From: Brevibacterium sp.
GTDB lineage: Bacteria; Actinomycetota; Actinomycetes; Actinomycetales; Brevibacteriaceae
Reading direction: 5' to 3'
Assembly (NCBI RefSeq): GCF_031179145.1
Contig: NZ_JAPSIB010000009.1
Location: forward strand, 62,001-126,000
DNA length: 64,000 bases
Part shown: positions 41,663-50,118 of the stretch, in pieces
How positions within the stretch are numbered: the stretch's first letter is position 1
Layout: the number at the start of each line of letters is the position of its first letter
Translations under genes and position numbers: made by a program
Notes under the pieces: generated by a model
What the model was told of the DNA's origin: nothing
What the model saw: only the letters and a program-made list of their open reading frames with translations
The model's database searches: none

Positions 41663-42556
41663 TCAGCGCAGTCCCCGGACGGTGTGTCGCGGCGGCTGCT
41701 CACCGGTGATGGCCAGCGCCACCGCGATCGCGTCCGCGGTCGCCCTCACATCATGGGTGCGGATCATCGCTGCGCCTCTCTCGACAGCCAGAGCGGTCGC
41801 GGCAATGGTTCCGGACAGCCGGTCGGCGGGCGCGACGTGGCCGACGGCCTCACCGACGAAGTCCTTCCTCGAGATCGCCAGCAGCACGGGGAACCCGGTG
41901 GCGGCGAATCGGTCGAGTTCGCGCAGCAGCCGCAGGGACTGATACGTGTTCTTTCCGAAGTCAGGAGTCGGATCGATGATCACCTTCTGCGCCGGCACGC
42001 CCGCGATCAGGGCGGCGTCCGCCAGCCGCTGCACACCTGCGAGCGTCCGGTCGACGACCTCGCCGGAATGGAGACCGTAGCGGTTGCGGTGGGCATCCGT
42101 GCGCGGAGACAGTCCTCCGGTGTGCGAGCAGACCAGCCCGACCCCGTGGTCCGCGGCGACGCGGGCGAGATCCGGATCGGCGCCGGCCCAGGTGTCGTTG
42201 AGCAGTCCGGCGCCGGCCGCGCAGGCTGCCTCGGCGACCTCATGCCGCCAGGTGTCGACGCTGATGAGGAGCTCAGGGTGGCTCCGGGCGACGGCCTCGA
42301 CGACCGGGCAGACTCGGTCGATCTCCTCGGTGACGGTGATCTCCCGGCCCCGCCCCGCTCTCACTCCCCCGATGTCGACGACCGCGGCGCCGTCGGCCAC
42401 GGCTGCGTCGACCCCGGCGATCGCCTCGCCGAGGGTGGCCGCCGATTCGAAGAAGGAGTCGGTGGTGCGATTGATCACCGCCATGATCACAGGGGAGCCT
42501 GCCCGTGCCCCGGCCAGGGCACGGGGATGGGCGTCGAGCGCGGCGACGTCCTTCAC
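41663..42556 (-). CDS. folP2: FolP2-type dihydropteroate-synthase-like protein
   Basis: The 297-residue protein has the TIM-barrel pattern of dihydropteroate synthase: IMAVINRTTDSFFESA, VVDIGGVRAGRG, ISVDTWR, LLNDTWAGADPDL, and ISRKDFVGEAVG. The first loop differs from true FolP (normally LNVTPDSFSDGG), as in the mycobacterial paralogue FolP2 (Rv1207), which sits in the same order after LOG and is reported to lack synthase activity. So folate synthesis is possible but not assured. The GTG start overlaps the upstream stop (GTGA). Confidence 0.85.
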   Translation of the reverse strand: MKDVAALDAHPRALAGARAGSPVIMAVINRTTDSFFESAATLGEAIAGVDAAVADGAAVVDIGGVRAGRGREITVTEEIDRVCPVVEAVARSHPELLISVDTWRHEVAEAACAAGAGLLNDTWAGADPDLARVAADHGVGLVCSHTGGLSPRTDAHRNRYGLHSGEVVDRTLAGVQRLADAALIAGVPAQKVIIDPTPDFGKNTYQSLRLLRELDRFAATGFPVLLAISRKDFVGEAVGHVAPADRLSGTIAATALAVERGAAMIRTHDVRATADAIAVALAITGEQPPRHTVRGLR

Positions 42557-43323
42557 GCGCCGGCGCCCTGGGGTCCAGTGCCGATGGTCTCCACGACCTC
42601 GTCGATGTCGTCGGTGAGGGTGAAGAGGTCGAGGTCGGCCGGCGAGATGGTGCCTGTCGTCTGCGGCGCCGAGGCGAGCCAGTCGATCAGGCCCTGCCAG
42701 TACGCGGTGCCGCAGAGCACGATCGGGAAGGAGGTGACCTTGCCCGTCTGGACCATGGTGAGGGCTTCGAAGAGCTCGTCGAGGGTGCCGAACCCGCCCG
42801 GCATGACGACGAAGCCCCGGGAGTACTTGAGGAACATCGTCTTCCGGACGAAGAAGTAGCGGAAGTTCACCCCCAGTTCGACATGGTCGTTGAGCCCCGA
42901 TTCGAACGGCAGCTCGATCCCCAGGCCGATGGACACTCCCCCGCCCTCTCGCGCGCCGAGGTTGCCCGCCTCCATCGTCCCGGGACCCCCGCCGGTGATG
43001 ATCGAGTAGCCGTCGGCTGCCAGCCGCCGGGCGATCTCCCGAGTGTCCTGGTAGACCTGAGTGTCGGGGCGCAGGCGGGCGGAGCCGAAGATCGACACGG
43101 CCGGACCCACCTCGGCCAGCGAACCGAATCCCTCGACGAATTCGGCCTGGATCCGCATCACCCGCCACGGGTCCTGGCTCGCCCACAGGGCTCCCTCCGG
43201 CGAGTCGAGGAGGCGCTGATCAGCCGTCGTGGCCGGCACCTGAGCACCGCGCAGACGCAGCGGACCTTTGCTGTAGAACTTGTCGTGGTCCTCGCCGGGA
43301 GTCCCCGGAGTGGCCTTGATCAT
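42553..43323 (-). CDS. LOG-family (TIGR00730) Rossmann-fold protein
   Basis: The 256-residue protein carries the LOG signature GGGPGTMEAGN and MPGGFGTLDELFE, plus SIFGSAR and FRYFFVRKTMF. Family members are nucleoside 5'-monophosphate phosphoribohydrolases; plant and some actinomycete members release cytokinin bases, and the name lysine decarboxylase is outdated. The M. tuberculosis counterpart is Rv1205. Its ATG overlaps the dapE stop (ATGA) and its stop overlaps the folP2 start, so it is strictly coupled. Confidence 0.92.
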   Translation of the reverse strand: MIKATPGTPGEDHDKFYSKGPLRLRGAQVPATTADQRLLDSPEGALWASQDPWRVMRIQAEFVEGFGSLAEVGPAVSIFGSARLRPDTQVYQDTREIARRLAADGYSIITGGGPGTMEAGNLGAREGGGVSIGLGIELPFESGLNDHVELGVNFRYFFVRKTMFLKYSRGFVVMPGGFGTLDELFEALTMVQTGKVTSFPIVLCGTAYWQGLIDWLASAPQTTGTISPADLDLFTLTDDIDEVVETIGTGPQGAGA

Positions 43324-44513
43324 GGCCGACTCCCCTCCTCGAGATACGCGAGAAGCGCCTGGGCCGCCTGGTCGACCTCCGCGACGCGCACGTGCTCGTC
43401 CGATTTGTGCGCATAGAGCGGGTTGCCGGGGCCGAAGTTCACGGCCGGGACGCCGAGTGCGCTGAAGCGGGAGACGTCGGTCCACCCGAGCTTGGGTGCG
43501 GGTTCCAGGCCCAGGGTGTCGATGAAGTCCCGCGCGATCTGCCGGTCGAGGCCGGGCCTGGCCCCTTCGGCGGCGTCGGTGACGACGAGGTCGAAGCCGG
43601 TGAAGAAGTCCCGCAGGAACTCTTCGGCCTCGGCGGTTGACCGATTCGGGGCGAAGCGGTAGTTGACGCTGATCACGCATTCGTCCGGGACGACATTGCC
43701 GGCGATACCGCCACGGATGTTCACGGCCGACAGGGATTCGCGGTAGTCGAGGCCGTCGACGGTCACGGTCCGGGATTCGTATTCGGCCAGGCGGGTGAGC
43801 ACCTCGGCGGCGGCATGGATCGCATTGACCCCCATGAATGCCCGGGCGGAATGGGCCCGGACCCCGGCGGTCGTGACGTCGACCCGGATCGTGCCGTTGC
43901 AGCCGCCCTCGACGGAGGCGTTCGAAGGCTCTCCGAGGATGGCGAAGTCGCCCTCGAGCCATTCGGGGTGGTTGCGGGAGACGCGTCCCAGTCCGTTGCG
44001 GGCCGCGTCGACCTCCTCGTTGTCGTAGAAGACCCAGCTGATGTCGTACTTCGGACTCCGCAGGGCCGCGGCCGTGACCAGCGCCATCGCCACTCCGGCC
44101 TTCATGTCGCAGGCGCCACGGCCCCACACGACCTCGTCGTCGGGGTACTCCGCCCCACGCAGGACCAGGCGATGCGGGGGAAGATTGTCCTCGACGGGAA
44201 CCGTGTCCAGGTGGCCGGCGACGACGATCCGCGCGGGACGGGAGAGCCGGGTGCGGGCGACGATCGTGTCTCCATCGCGGAGGATCTCCAGGTCCGGGCC
44301 GTCGCCCGCGCCGATGCGAGCCAGCACCTCGGCGACGGCATCGGCGATCGCGGCTTCGTTGCCGGAGACCGATTCGATGGCGCACAGCCGGGCCGTCAGC
44401 TCCCCCGGATCATCGATCGCCTCGAAGAGGTATGCTCCCAGCTCAGCGGCGGGGACGAGGGCCTCGGCAGGGGACGTTGCCGTTCCGGTCTCACCAGTTG
44501 GATCCACAGTCAT
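43320..44513 (-). CDS. dapE: Succinyl-diaminopimelate desuccinylase
   Basis: The 397-residue M20 metallopeptidase-family enzyme removes succinate from N-succinyl-LL-diaminopimelate for lysine and peptidoglycan synthesis. Metal and catalytic motifs are VAGHLDTVPV, GRGACDMKAGVA, FYDNEEVD and AILGEPSNASVEGG, with the dimerisation region AHSARAFMGVN and a terminal AHKSDEHV. It is divergent from dapD, an earlier enzyme of the same pathway. The ATG has TAGGCT 7 nt upstream and no ribosome site, so a leaderless mRNA is likely. It heads a five-gene overlapping operon. Confidence 0.94.
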   Translation of the reverse strand: MTVDPTGETGTATSPAEALVPAAELGAYLFEAIDDPGELTARLCAIESVSGNEAAIADAVAEVLARIGAGDGPDLEILRDGDTIVARTRLSRPARIVVAGHLDTVPVEDNLPPHRLVLRGAEYPDDEVVWGRGACDMKAGVAMALVTAAALRSPKYDISWVFYDNEEVDAARNGLGRVSRNHPEWLEGDFAILGEPSNASVEGGCNGTIRVDVTTAGVRAHSARAFMGVNAIHAAAEVLTRLAEYESRTVTVDGLDYRESLSAVNIRGGIAGNVVPDECVISVNYRFAPNRSTAEAEEFLRDFFTGFDLVVTDAAEGARPGLDRQIARDFIDTLGLEPAPKLGWTDVSRFSALGVPAVNFGPGNPLYAHKSDEHVRVAEVDQAAQALLAYLEEGSRP

Positions 44514-44520
44514 ACGGCTT

Positions 44521-44549
44521 AGCCTAGTACTGCCGCCACAGTCTAGGCT
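44521..44549. promoter_or_regulatory. Mirror-symmetric divergent promoters of dapE and dapD
   Basis: AGCCTAG (44521-44527) and CTAGGCT (44543-44549) form an inverted repeat. Each arm reads TAGGCT toward one gene: 6 nt before the dapD ATG and 7 nt before the dapE ATG. The two hexamers are 17 nt apart, so the -10 of one promoter falls at the -35 position of the other. Confidence 0.62.
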
Positions 44550-44555
44550 TGAGGC

Positions 44556-45500
44556 ATGACACAACGCATTGTTTCCGCGCGTGGACTGGCCACGCAGCAC
44601 AACGACTCCGTCCTCGCCGTCTGGTACCCGACCCTGAGCACGGGCGAGACCCATGCCGACGCCGAGGCGGCCGCCTCCGTCCATGCCGACGCCGACGGAC
44701 TCGACGCCCTCGCCGGCTCCGATGACGCCCGGGGAACCGAAGCGCAAGTCGTGACGACGACGATCGACCTCGACGAGGCGCCCGCCTCGGCGGCGGATGC
44801 CTACCTTCGTCTGCACGCTCTCTCCCACCGGGTGGTCACCCCCAACGACGTCAATCTCGACGGGATCTTCGGCCACCTCGCGAACGTCGTGTGGACCTCG
44901 GCCGGCGCCTGCTCCCCTGAAGGATTCGAAGCCACCCGCGCCAAGCTCATGGCCCGCGGCGCCGTGGCCGTGTACGGGGTCGACAAGTTCCCCCGCCTCA
45001 CCGACTTCGTCATCCCCTCGGGCGTGCGCATCGCTGACGCCGACCGCGTCCGCCTCGGCGCCCACCTGGCTCCCGGCACCACCGTCATGCATGAAGGGTT
45101 CGTCAACTTCAACGCAGGGACGCTCGGCGCCGCCATGGTCGAGGGCCGCGTCTCGCAGGGAGTCGTCGTCGGCGACGGTTCCGACATCGGCGGCGGCGCC
45201 TCGATCATGGGCACCTTGTCCGGTGGCGGCACCCACCGCATCTCGATCGGCTCGGGCAGCCTGCTGGGCGCGAACTCCGGCATCGGCATCTCGATCGGCG
45301 ATGACTGCATCGTCGAAGCGGGACTCTACGTCACCGCAGGCACCCGTGTGAGCGTTCCCAGCGAAGAGGGCAAGGTCGTCAAGGCCGCCGAGCTCAGCGG
45401 TCAGAACAACATCCTGTTCCGCCGCAACTCGGTCTCCGGTGCGGTCGAAGCGATCGCCCGCGACTCGAAGGGCATCAGCCTCAACCCCGACCTGCACTGA
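44556..45500 (+). CDS. dapD: Tetrahydrodipicolinate N-succinyltransferase
   Basis: The 314-residue protein is the actinobacterial type of DapD, which adds succinyl from succinyl-CoA to tetrahydrodipicolinate. The left-handed beta-helix is clear: [49 protein letters not shown] and [19 protein letters not shown], with the hexapeptide pattern. Two acidic, Ala/Asp-rich stretches occupy residues 30-75. The predicted start has no ribosome site but a TAGGCT at 6 nt. The last codons are duplicated in the following DNA, and a terminator closes the unit. Confidence 0.95.
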   Translation: MTQRIVSARGLATQHNDSVLAVWYPTLSTGETHADAEAAASVHADADGLDALAGSDDARGTEAQVVTTTIDLDEAPASAADAYLRLHALSHRVVTPNDVNLDGIFGHLANVVWTSAGACSPEGFEATRAKLMARGAVAVYGVDKFPRLTDFVIPSGVRIADADRVRLGAHLAPGTTVMHEGFVNFNAGTLGAAMVEGRVSQGVVVGDGSDIGGGASIMGTLSGGGTHRISIGSGSLLGANSGIGISIGDDCIVEAGLYVTAGTRVSVPSEEGKVVKAAELSGQNNILFRRNSVSGAVEAIARDSKGISLNPDLH

Positions 45501-45541
45501 GTTCGGGCAGCGGCTGAGCCTGCACTGAATTCGGGCAGCGG
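45491..45541 (+). repeat. 23-bp direct repeat over the dapD stop codon
   Basis: A 23-bp sequence starting CCTGCACTGA spans the stop (45491-45513) and recurs at 45519-45541 with one change. The second copy lies outside the gene. Confidence 0.85.
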
Positions 45542-45545
45542 TGCA

Positions 45546-45591
45546 GAGAAGTGAATCCGGCAACAACAAGTTCCTGCCGGATTCACTTCTC
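45546..45591. terminator. Terminator of dapD
   Basis: Bases 45546-45562 pair perfectly with 45575-45591, with a 12-nt loop. The gap from dapD to gltA (45501-45842) contains the duplication, this stem, a second stem at 45675-45716 and no credible gene. Confidence 0.8.
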
Positions 45592-45674
45592 CGCACCATT
45601 GACAGCCTGACGGTCGGCCCTCGACGCGCGGATTGGTTCGGGTGAGCTGCTCACACAGTCCTGCCTGATACCAG

Positions 45675-45716
45675 TAGCGCCACTTCACCCCGTTGCACGG
45701 GAGTGAAGTGGCGCTA
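45675..45716. terminator. 14-bp stem-loop, probable terminator of gltA
   Basis: Bases 45675-45688 pair perfectly with 45703-45716. It lies about 130 nt beyond the gltA stop; the GC-rich stretch between holds no gene. Confidence 0.65.
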
Positions 45717-45842
45717 TCGGTGAGGCGAGTTGTTCCGGCGGGGTGTCACAATGCAGAGGTGCGCGGTGACAGCCGCGGGGCGCGGCGGCCGCACGGACCG
45801 ACCTCCAGGCACCGCGGGACCGGCCTCCCGGCCGCACGGGCC

Positions 45843-47126
45843 TCAGCGCGAGCTCATGTCCTTATAGTCGCGCGAGTGGGCGCCGGTGTAGATCTGGCGC
45901 GGACGACCGATCTTCGTCTCCGGGTCCTTGATCATCTCACGCCACTGCGCGATCCAGCCGGGCAGGCGCCCGACCGCGAAGAGGACCGTGAACATGTTGG
46001 TCGGGAAACCGAGCGCCTTGTAGATGAGACCGGTGTAGAAGTCGACGTTCGGGTAGAGCTTGCGCTCGACGAAGTAGTCGTCGGCCAGCGCGATCTCCTC
46101 GAGCTGCTGAGCGAGTTCGAGCAGCGGATCGCCGCCCGAGCGGGCGAGCACCTCGTCGGCAGTCTTCTTGATGATCTTCGCGCGCGGGTCGTAGTTCTTG
46201 TACACGCGGTGTCCGAAGCCCATCAGACGCACGCCGTCTTCCTTGTTCTTCACCCGCTCCATGAACTTCTTCGGGCCGTCGTCGGAGGCCGCGATCTTCT
46301 GCAGCATCTCGAGCACGGCCGAGTTCGCCCCGCCGTGCAGCGGACCGGCGAGTGCGTTGACGCCGGCGGAGATCGACTGGAACAGATTCGCCTGCGAGGA
46401 GCCGACGAGGCGCACCGTCGACGTCGAGCAGTTCTGCTCGTGATCGGCGTGGAGGATGAACAACTGGTCCATTGCCTTGACCGCCAGCGGATCCGGCTCG
46501 TAGGGCTCGCTGGGCACCCCGAAGTTCACCCGCAGGAAGTTCTCGACCAGACTCAGCGAGTTGTCCGGGTGGATGACGGGCAGGCCCATGTTCTTCCTGT
46601 GGGCAAGCGCCGCGATGGTCGGCATCTTCGCCAGCAGGCGGAACGACGAGGTCTCGATCTGGCCTTCGTCAAAGACATCGAGGTCACCTTGGTAGAAAGT
46701 CGACAAAGCCGCGACCGCAGCTGCCACCATGGGCATCGGATGTGCATCGTAGGGGAACGCGCGGAAGAAGCGGCGCAGGTCCTCGTGGACGATCGTGTGT
46801 CCGCGCAGACGGGCGTCGAAGGCGTCGTACTGCTCCTGTGTCGGCAGTTCACCGTGGATGAGGAGGTAGCAGACTTCGACGAAGTTCGACTGTTCCGCAA
46901 GCTGCTCGATCGGGTATCCGCGGTACTGGAGCACTCCGGCGTCGCCGTCGATGTAGGTGATGGCCGAGGAGGTCGATGCCGTGTTGGCGAACCCTGGGTC
47001 ATAGGTGACGGCGCCGGTGTCGCTCAGCAGGCTGCTGATGCGATATCCGTTGTTGCCCGCGGACGATGACACCTCGGGCAGTGTCAGCTCGGTGTCAGCG
47101 ATCCTGAGGTTCGCTTCCGTTGGCAT
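45843..47126 (-). CDS. gltA: Citrate synthase
   Basis: The 427-residue protein catalyses condensation of acetyl-CoA and oxaloacetate in the TCA cycle. Motifs include ITYIDGDAGVLQYRGYPIEQL, HADHEQNCSTSTVR with the first catalytic His, GPLHGGANSAVLEML with the second, and GFGHRVYKNYDPRA with a third substrate-binding His and Arg. Length is that of the hexameric, type II enzyme. GAGGAG lies five bases before the ATG. A leader of about 57 nt and the promoter TTTCGA-17-TAGTCT are proposed. It is transcribed alone. Confidence 0.95.
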   Translation of the reverse strand: MPTEANLRIADTELTLPEVSSSAGNNGYRISSLLSDTGAVTYDPGFANTASTSSAITYIDGDAGVLQYRGYPIEQLAEQSNFVEVCYLLIHGELPTQEQYDAFDARLRGHTIVHEDLRRFFRAFPYDAHPMPMVAAAVAALSTFYQGDLDVFDEGQIETSSFRLLAKMPTIAALAHRKNMGLPVIHPDNSLSLVENFLRVNFGVPSEPYEPDPLAVKAMDQLFILHADHEQNCSTSTVRLVGSSQANLFQSISAGVNALAGPLHGGANSAVLEMLQKIAASDDGPKKFMERVKNKEDGVRLMGFGHRVYKNYDPRAKIIKKTADEVLARSGGDPLLELAQQLEEIALADDYFVERKLYPNVDFYTGLIYKALGFPTNMFTVLFAVGRLPGWIAQWREMIKDPETKIGRPRQIYTGAHSRDYKDMSSR

Positions 47127-47189
47127 GTGATCTCCTCACCGTAGAGCCACCCCAAGAACTTCCTGGGGCGCAGTGCACAATTCCCTCAA

Positions 47190-47218
47190 AGACTACCGAC
47201 TGCGCGAGGAAATCGAAA
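47190..47218 (-). promoter_or_regulatory. Candidate gltA promoter
   Basis: On the minus strand TTTCGA and TAGTCT are 17 nt apart. The remainder of the 237-bp gap up to dapC holds the dapC terminator. Confidence 0.42.
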
Positions 47219-47330
47219 AATCATCCGACCCCTCGGATACTGGCCGGTAACCCGATTGATCATGGACGATACGGGGAATTCTGCGTCTCACCAATGGGAA
47301 GACGCTGGTGCTGAGGCTCTCAGAGATCGT

Positions 47331-47366
47331 TGAGCCGGCGCCCAGGCCACGCCGGGCGCCGGCTCA
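47331..47366. terminator. Terminator of dapC
   Basis: TGAGCCGGCGCCC (47331-47343) pairs with 47354-47366 around a 10-nt loop. The inner arm includes the dapC stop codon. Confidence 0.75.
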
Positions 47367-48485
47367 GACTGCGGCCGCGTCGAGGCGGTCGGCGGCTGCT
47401 GCGATCCGCTCATCGGCAGCCGTCAGAGCCACCCGGACATGCCCCGCCGCAGCCTCGCCGTAGAACCCGCCGGGGCCGGCGACGATTCCGAGATCCGCAA
47501 GCCTGGACAACGAACTCCAGCAGTCCTCGTCGGCACTGGACCACAGATACAGTCCCGCCGTCGAATGATCGATACGGAATCCGTAGTTCTCCAGGGCCGG
47601 TCGCAGCCGGTCGCGGCGGACCCGATAGCGCTCCTTCTGGGCGAGGACGTGAGCCGTGTCCCGCAGACCTGCGATCATCGCGGACTGGACGGGGAAGGGC
47701 ACGATCATCCCGGCATGCTTGCGCGTGCGGGTGAGGTCGGCGATGAGGGCGGCGTCACCGGCGACGAAGGCAGCCCGGTAACCGGCGAGGTTCGACTGCT
47801 TCGACATCGAGTACACGCTGAGCACACCGGAATGGTCCGAACCGGTGACCGCCAGCACCGATGGTGCGGGTTCGTCGGCCTCCCAGTTGAGCAGGCCGTA
47901 GCACTCGTCGGAGGCGAGCACGACCCCGGCCGCGCGGGCCCGGCGGACCACCTCGGCGAGGGTGTCCCGGTCGAGAACCTCACCGGTCGGATTGCCGGGA
48001 GTGTTGATCCACAGCAGGCCGATGCCGTCGAGAGAAGCGCCGGCGAGGATCTCGGCGGCGTCGAGGCGACGGCATTCGACGCCGGCGATCGTGGCCCCCA
48101 TCTCATAGGTGGGGTAGGCGGCGTGCGGGCACGCCACGGCCAGTCCCGCCTGTCGCAGGCCCAGCAGGGTGGGCAGCCAGGCGACGAGCTCCTTCGAACC
48201 GATCGTGGGCAGCACCTCGGCGTGGGGATCGACCTGCACACCGTGCCAGTGCTCGTACCACCAGGCGATGGACTCCCTGAGCTCGGGCGTCCCGGCGGTC
48301 GTCGGGTAGCCATGGGCGTCGCCGGCGGCGGAGAGGGCGTGCTGGATCACCTGCGGAGTCGGGTCGACGGGCGTGCCGATCGAGAGATCGCAGACGCCGC
48401 CGGGATGCTCCGCCGCGCGCCGGCGATACCGGGTGAGCTGATCCCAGGGGTAGTCGGGCAGGTCGAGGCCGAATCGAGCTGACAT
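47364..48485 (-). CDS. dapC: Succinyldiaminopimelate transaminase
   Basis: The 373-residue class I/II aminotransferase begins SARFGLDLPDYPWDQL, typical of actinobacterial DapC. It has LSIGTPVDPTP, HGYPTTAGTPELRESIAWW, NTPGNPTGEVL, SDECYGLLNWE and the PLP lysine in SMSKQSNLAGYRAAF. DapC transfers the amino group that produces N-succinyl-LL-diaminopimelate, the substrate of the dapE product. It follows fdxC by three bases in the order seen in mycobacteria (Rv1177-Rv1178). Confidence 0.93.
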   Translation of the reverse strand: MSARFGLDLPDYPWDQLTRYRRRAAEHPGGVCDLSIGTPVDPTPQVIQHALSAAGDAHGYPTTAGTPELRESIAWWYEHWHGVQVDPHAEVLPTIGSKELVAWLPTLLGLRQAGLAVACPHAAYPTYEMGATIAGVECRRLDAAEILAGASLDGIGLLWINTPGNPTGEVLDRDTLAEVVRRARAAGVVLASDECYGLLNWEADEPAPSVLAVTGSDHSGVLSVYSMSKQSNLAGYRAAFVAGDAALIADLTRTRKHAGMIVPFPVQSAMIAGLRDTAHVLAQKERYRVRRDRLRPALENYGFRIDHSTAGLYLWSSADEDCWSSLSRLADLGIVAGPGGFYGEAAAGHVRVALTAADERIAAAADRLDAAAV

Positions 48486-48488
48486 GCC

Positions 48489-48812
48489 TCAGTCGTTCTG
48501 CTGCGGCGGCAGGGCTGCGATGATCGGGTGGTCCTTCCCGGTGTTGCCGAGCTTGGCGGCGCCGCCCGGAGAGCCGAGGTCGTCGAAGAACTCGACGTTG
48601 GCCTTGTAGTACTCCGACCATTCCTCGGGGACATCGTCCTCGTAGTAGATGGCCTCGACCGGGCACACGGGTTCGCAGGCGCCGCAGTCGACGCATTCGT
48701 CCGGGTGGATGTAGAGGCTGCGCTCACCCTCGTAGATGCAGTCGACGGGGCATTCGTCGACGCAGGCCTTGTCTTTGAGATCGACGCAGGGCTGGGCAAT
48801 GATGTACGTCAC
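48489..48812 (-). CDS. fdxC: Seven-iron ferredoxin
   Basis: The 107-residue protein is a 7Fe-8S ferredoxin. The first cluster uses C-x7-C-x3-C in PCVDLKDKACVDECPVDC, and the second uses CVDCGACEPVCP, the CxxCxxCxxxCP pattern. The C-terminal extension (VPEEWSEYYKANVEFF) is characteristic of actinomycete FdxC, and the length equals the mycobacterial protein. It carries electrons at low potential, for example to cytochromes P450. The GTG start has GAGGAGG upstream. It leads the fdxC-dapC operon. Confidence 0.94.
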   Translation of the reverse strand: MTYIIAQPCVDLKDKACVDECPVDCIYEGERSLYIHPDECVDCGACEPVCPVEAIYYEDDVPEEWSEYYKANVEFFDDLGSPGGAAKLGNTGKDHPIIAALPPQQND

Positions 48813-49001
48813 TGGTAGGCCTCCTCGGGCACACACGGACACTGGGCGTATGAATCCAACAATACGCCTTCGGCCTCGCCAGATGTCCACACACGGGCAG
48901 TGATCCGCGTTGCATCAGTGGCTGTCCTACAGTTGGAGGGAACACCGGGCGCCCCTTTCCATGGTCCCCGGCGCGAAGAGACATCGAGTGGAGGACGAAG
49001 A

Positions 49002-50069
49002 GTGGACGAACTGCAGCCGGGGCGCAGAGTGGTCGTGCGGTATGCGCTGGAACCGGGCGAGACCCACAGCTCGACCGATGCGCTCGGCGTCGTGGGCGCC
49101 GTCGACGAGGTCAGTGTCGAGATCGAGACGAAGCGCGGACCCGTGAGCATCCCCCGGGCACAGATCCTCCTCGTCCATGAGGTCCCTCCGGCGCCGACGA
49201 GGCCCGGACGAACCCACGAGATCGTCTCCGCCGTGGACCTCCGGCGGATATCCGCCGCCGCCTGGCTGCCCAGCGACATCTCCTGGTTGCACGCGGAGAA
49301 TCTGCGCAATGAGAGCCGGGACACCGACGACGATCTCGGCCTGCTCCAGAAGGGCTGGCTGCTGCGCAGCTCGACCTCGGCGACGAGGCGGGCCAACAGC
49401 GCCCTGCCGGTGACCGAGACCGGCATGGGCTGGGAGCGGAGCCTCGACGCGGTCGAGGCCTGGTATGCCTCGCGGCAGAAGCCGGCCCGGGTCCAGATCT
49501 ACTCCGCCGACGACTCGAACGACCTCGCCGAGCCCTGCGCGGGCCTGGCCCCGCTGCTGTCCTCGCGCGGGTACACGCCCTCGGAGGCCACGTTCCTGTT
49601 CACCGGCGCCACCGCCGAGGCGGCCGGCAGGGTGACGAGCCCCAGTGAGGCGGCTCTGCCGGGACTGTCGATCGTCGTCACCGAGGCGCCGACCGAGGTC
49701 CACTATGCGGCGTGGACGAGTGAGCGGGACGAGGGCGACGAGTTCTCCGCCCTGATCGAAGCGTCCGATCCCTGCCAGTTCGTCACCGCCTGGGCCGAGC
49801 ATCCCGACGGGAGCCGGTCGATGGTCGCGACCTGCCGCGTCGTCGAGCGCAGCAAATGGGGCGTGATCACGAATCTCGTCACGCGCCCTGATCTGCGCCG
49901 CCGCGGGGCAGGACGGTCCGTGGCGGTCGCCGCCAGCGCGCTGCTGGCCCAGCGGGGGGTGCGCTCCTACCTGGCCGACGTCGAGTCGACGAACGATGCC
50001 TCGTTGGCACTCTTCGCCTCTCTCGGGGCGAAGGTCAGGCACCGGTACTGGTACGCGACCCTGGGCTGA
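49002..50069 (+). CDS. GNAT N-acetyltransferase with N-terminal SH3-like domain (Rv0428c-like)
   Basis: The 355-residue protein has an N-terminal beta-rich domain (LQPGRRVVVRYAL ... VGAVDEVSVEIETKRGPVSIP) like the SH3-type domain of the Rv0428c group. A middle region of weak GNAT similarity follows, and then a C-terminal GNAT domain with VITNLVTRPDLRRRGAGRSV for acetyl-CoA binding and ASLALFASLGAKVRHRYWYA at the end. The acceptor is unknown. The GTG at 49002 has GGAGG upstream, and homology begins at VDELQPG. It is divergent from fdxC; TACAGT at 48928 is a possible -10. Confidence 0.82.
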   Translation: MDELQPGRRVVVRYALEPGETHSSTDALGVVGAVDEVSVEIETKRGPVSIPRAQILLVHEVPPAPTRPGRTHEIVSAVDLRRISAAAWLPSDISWLHAENLRNESRDTDDDLGLLQKGWLLRSSTSATRRANSALPVTETGMGWERSLDAVEAWYASRQKPARVQIYSADDSNDLAEPCAGLAPLLSSRGYTPSEATFLFTGATAEAAGRVTSPSEAALPGLSIVVTEAPTEVHYAAWTSERDEGDEFSALIEASDPCQFVTAWAEHPDGSRSMVATCRVVERSKWGVITNLVTRPDLRRRGAGRSVAVAASALLAQRGVRSYLADVESTNDASLALFASLGAKVRHRYWYATLG

Positions 50070-50118
50070 GCCGTGCCACGCTGAGCCGAGCCTGGTTGAG
50101 CGCAGTTGAGCCGAGCCG

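Noticed and set aside
42553-43323. Lysine decarboxylase
   Set aside because: The PGGxGTxxE motif marks the LOG phosphoribohydrolase family; the decarboxylase name is a historical misannotation.
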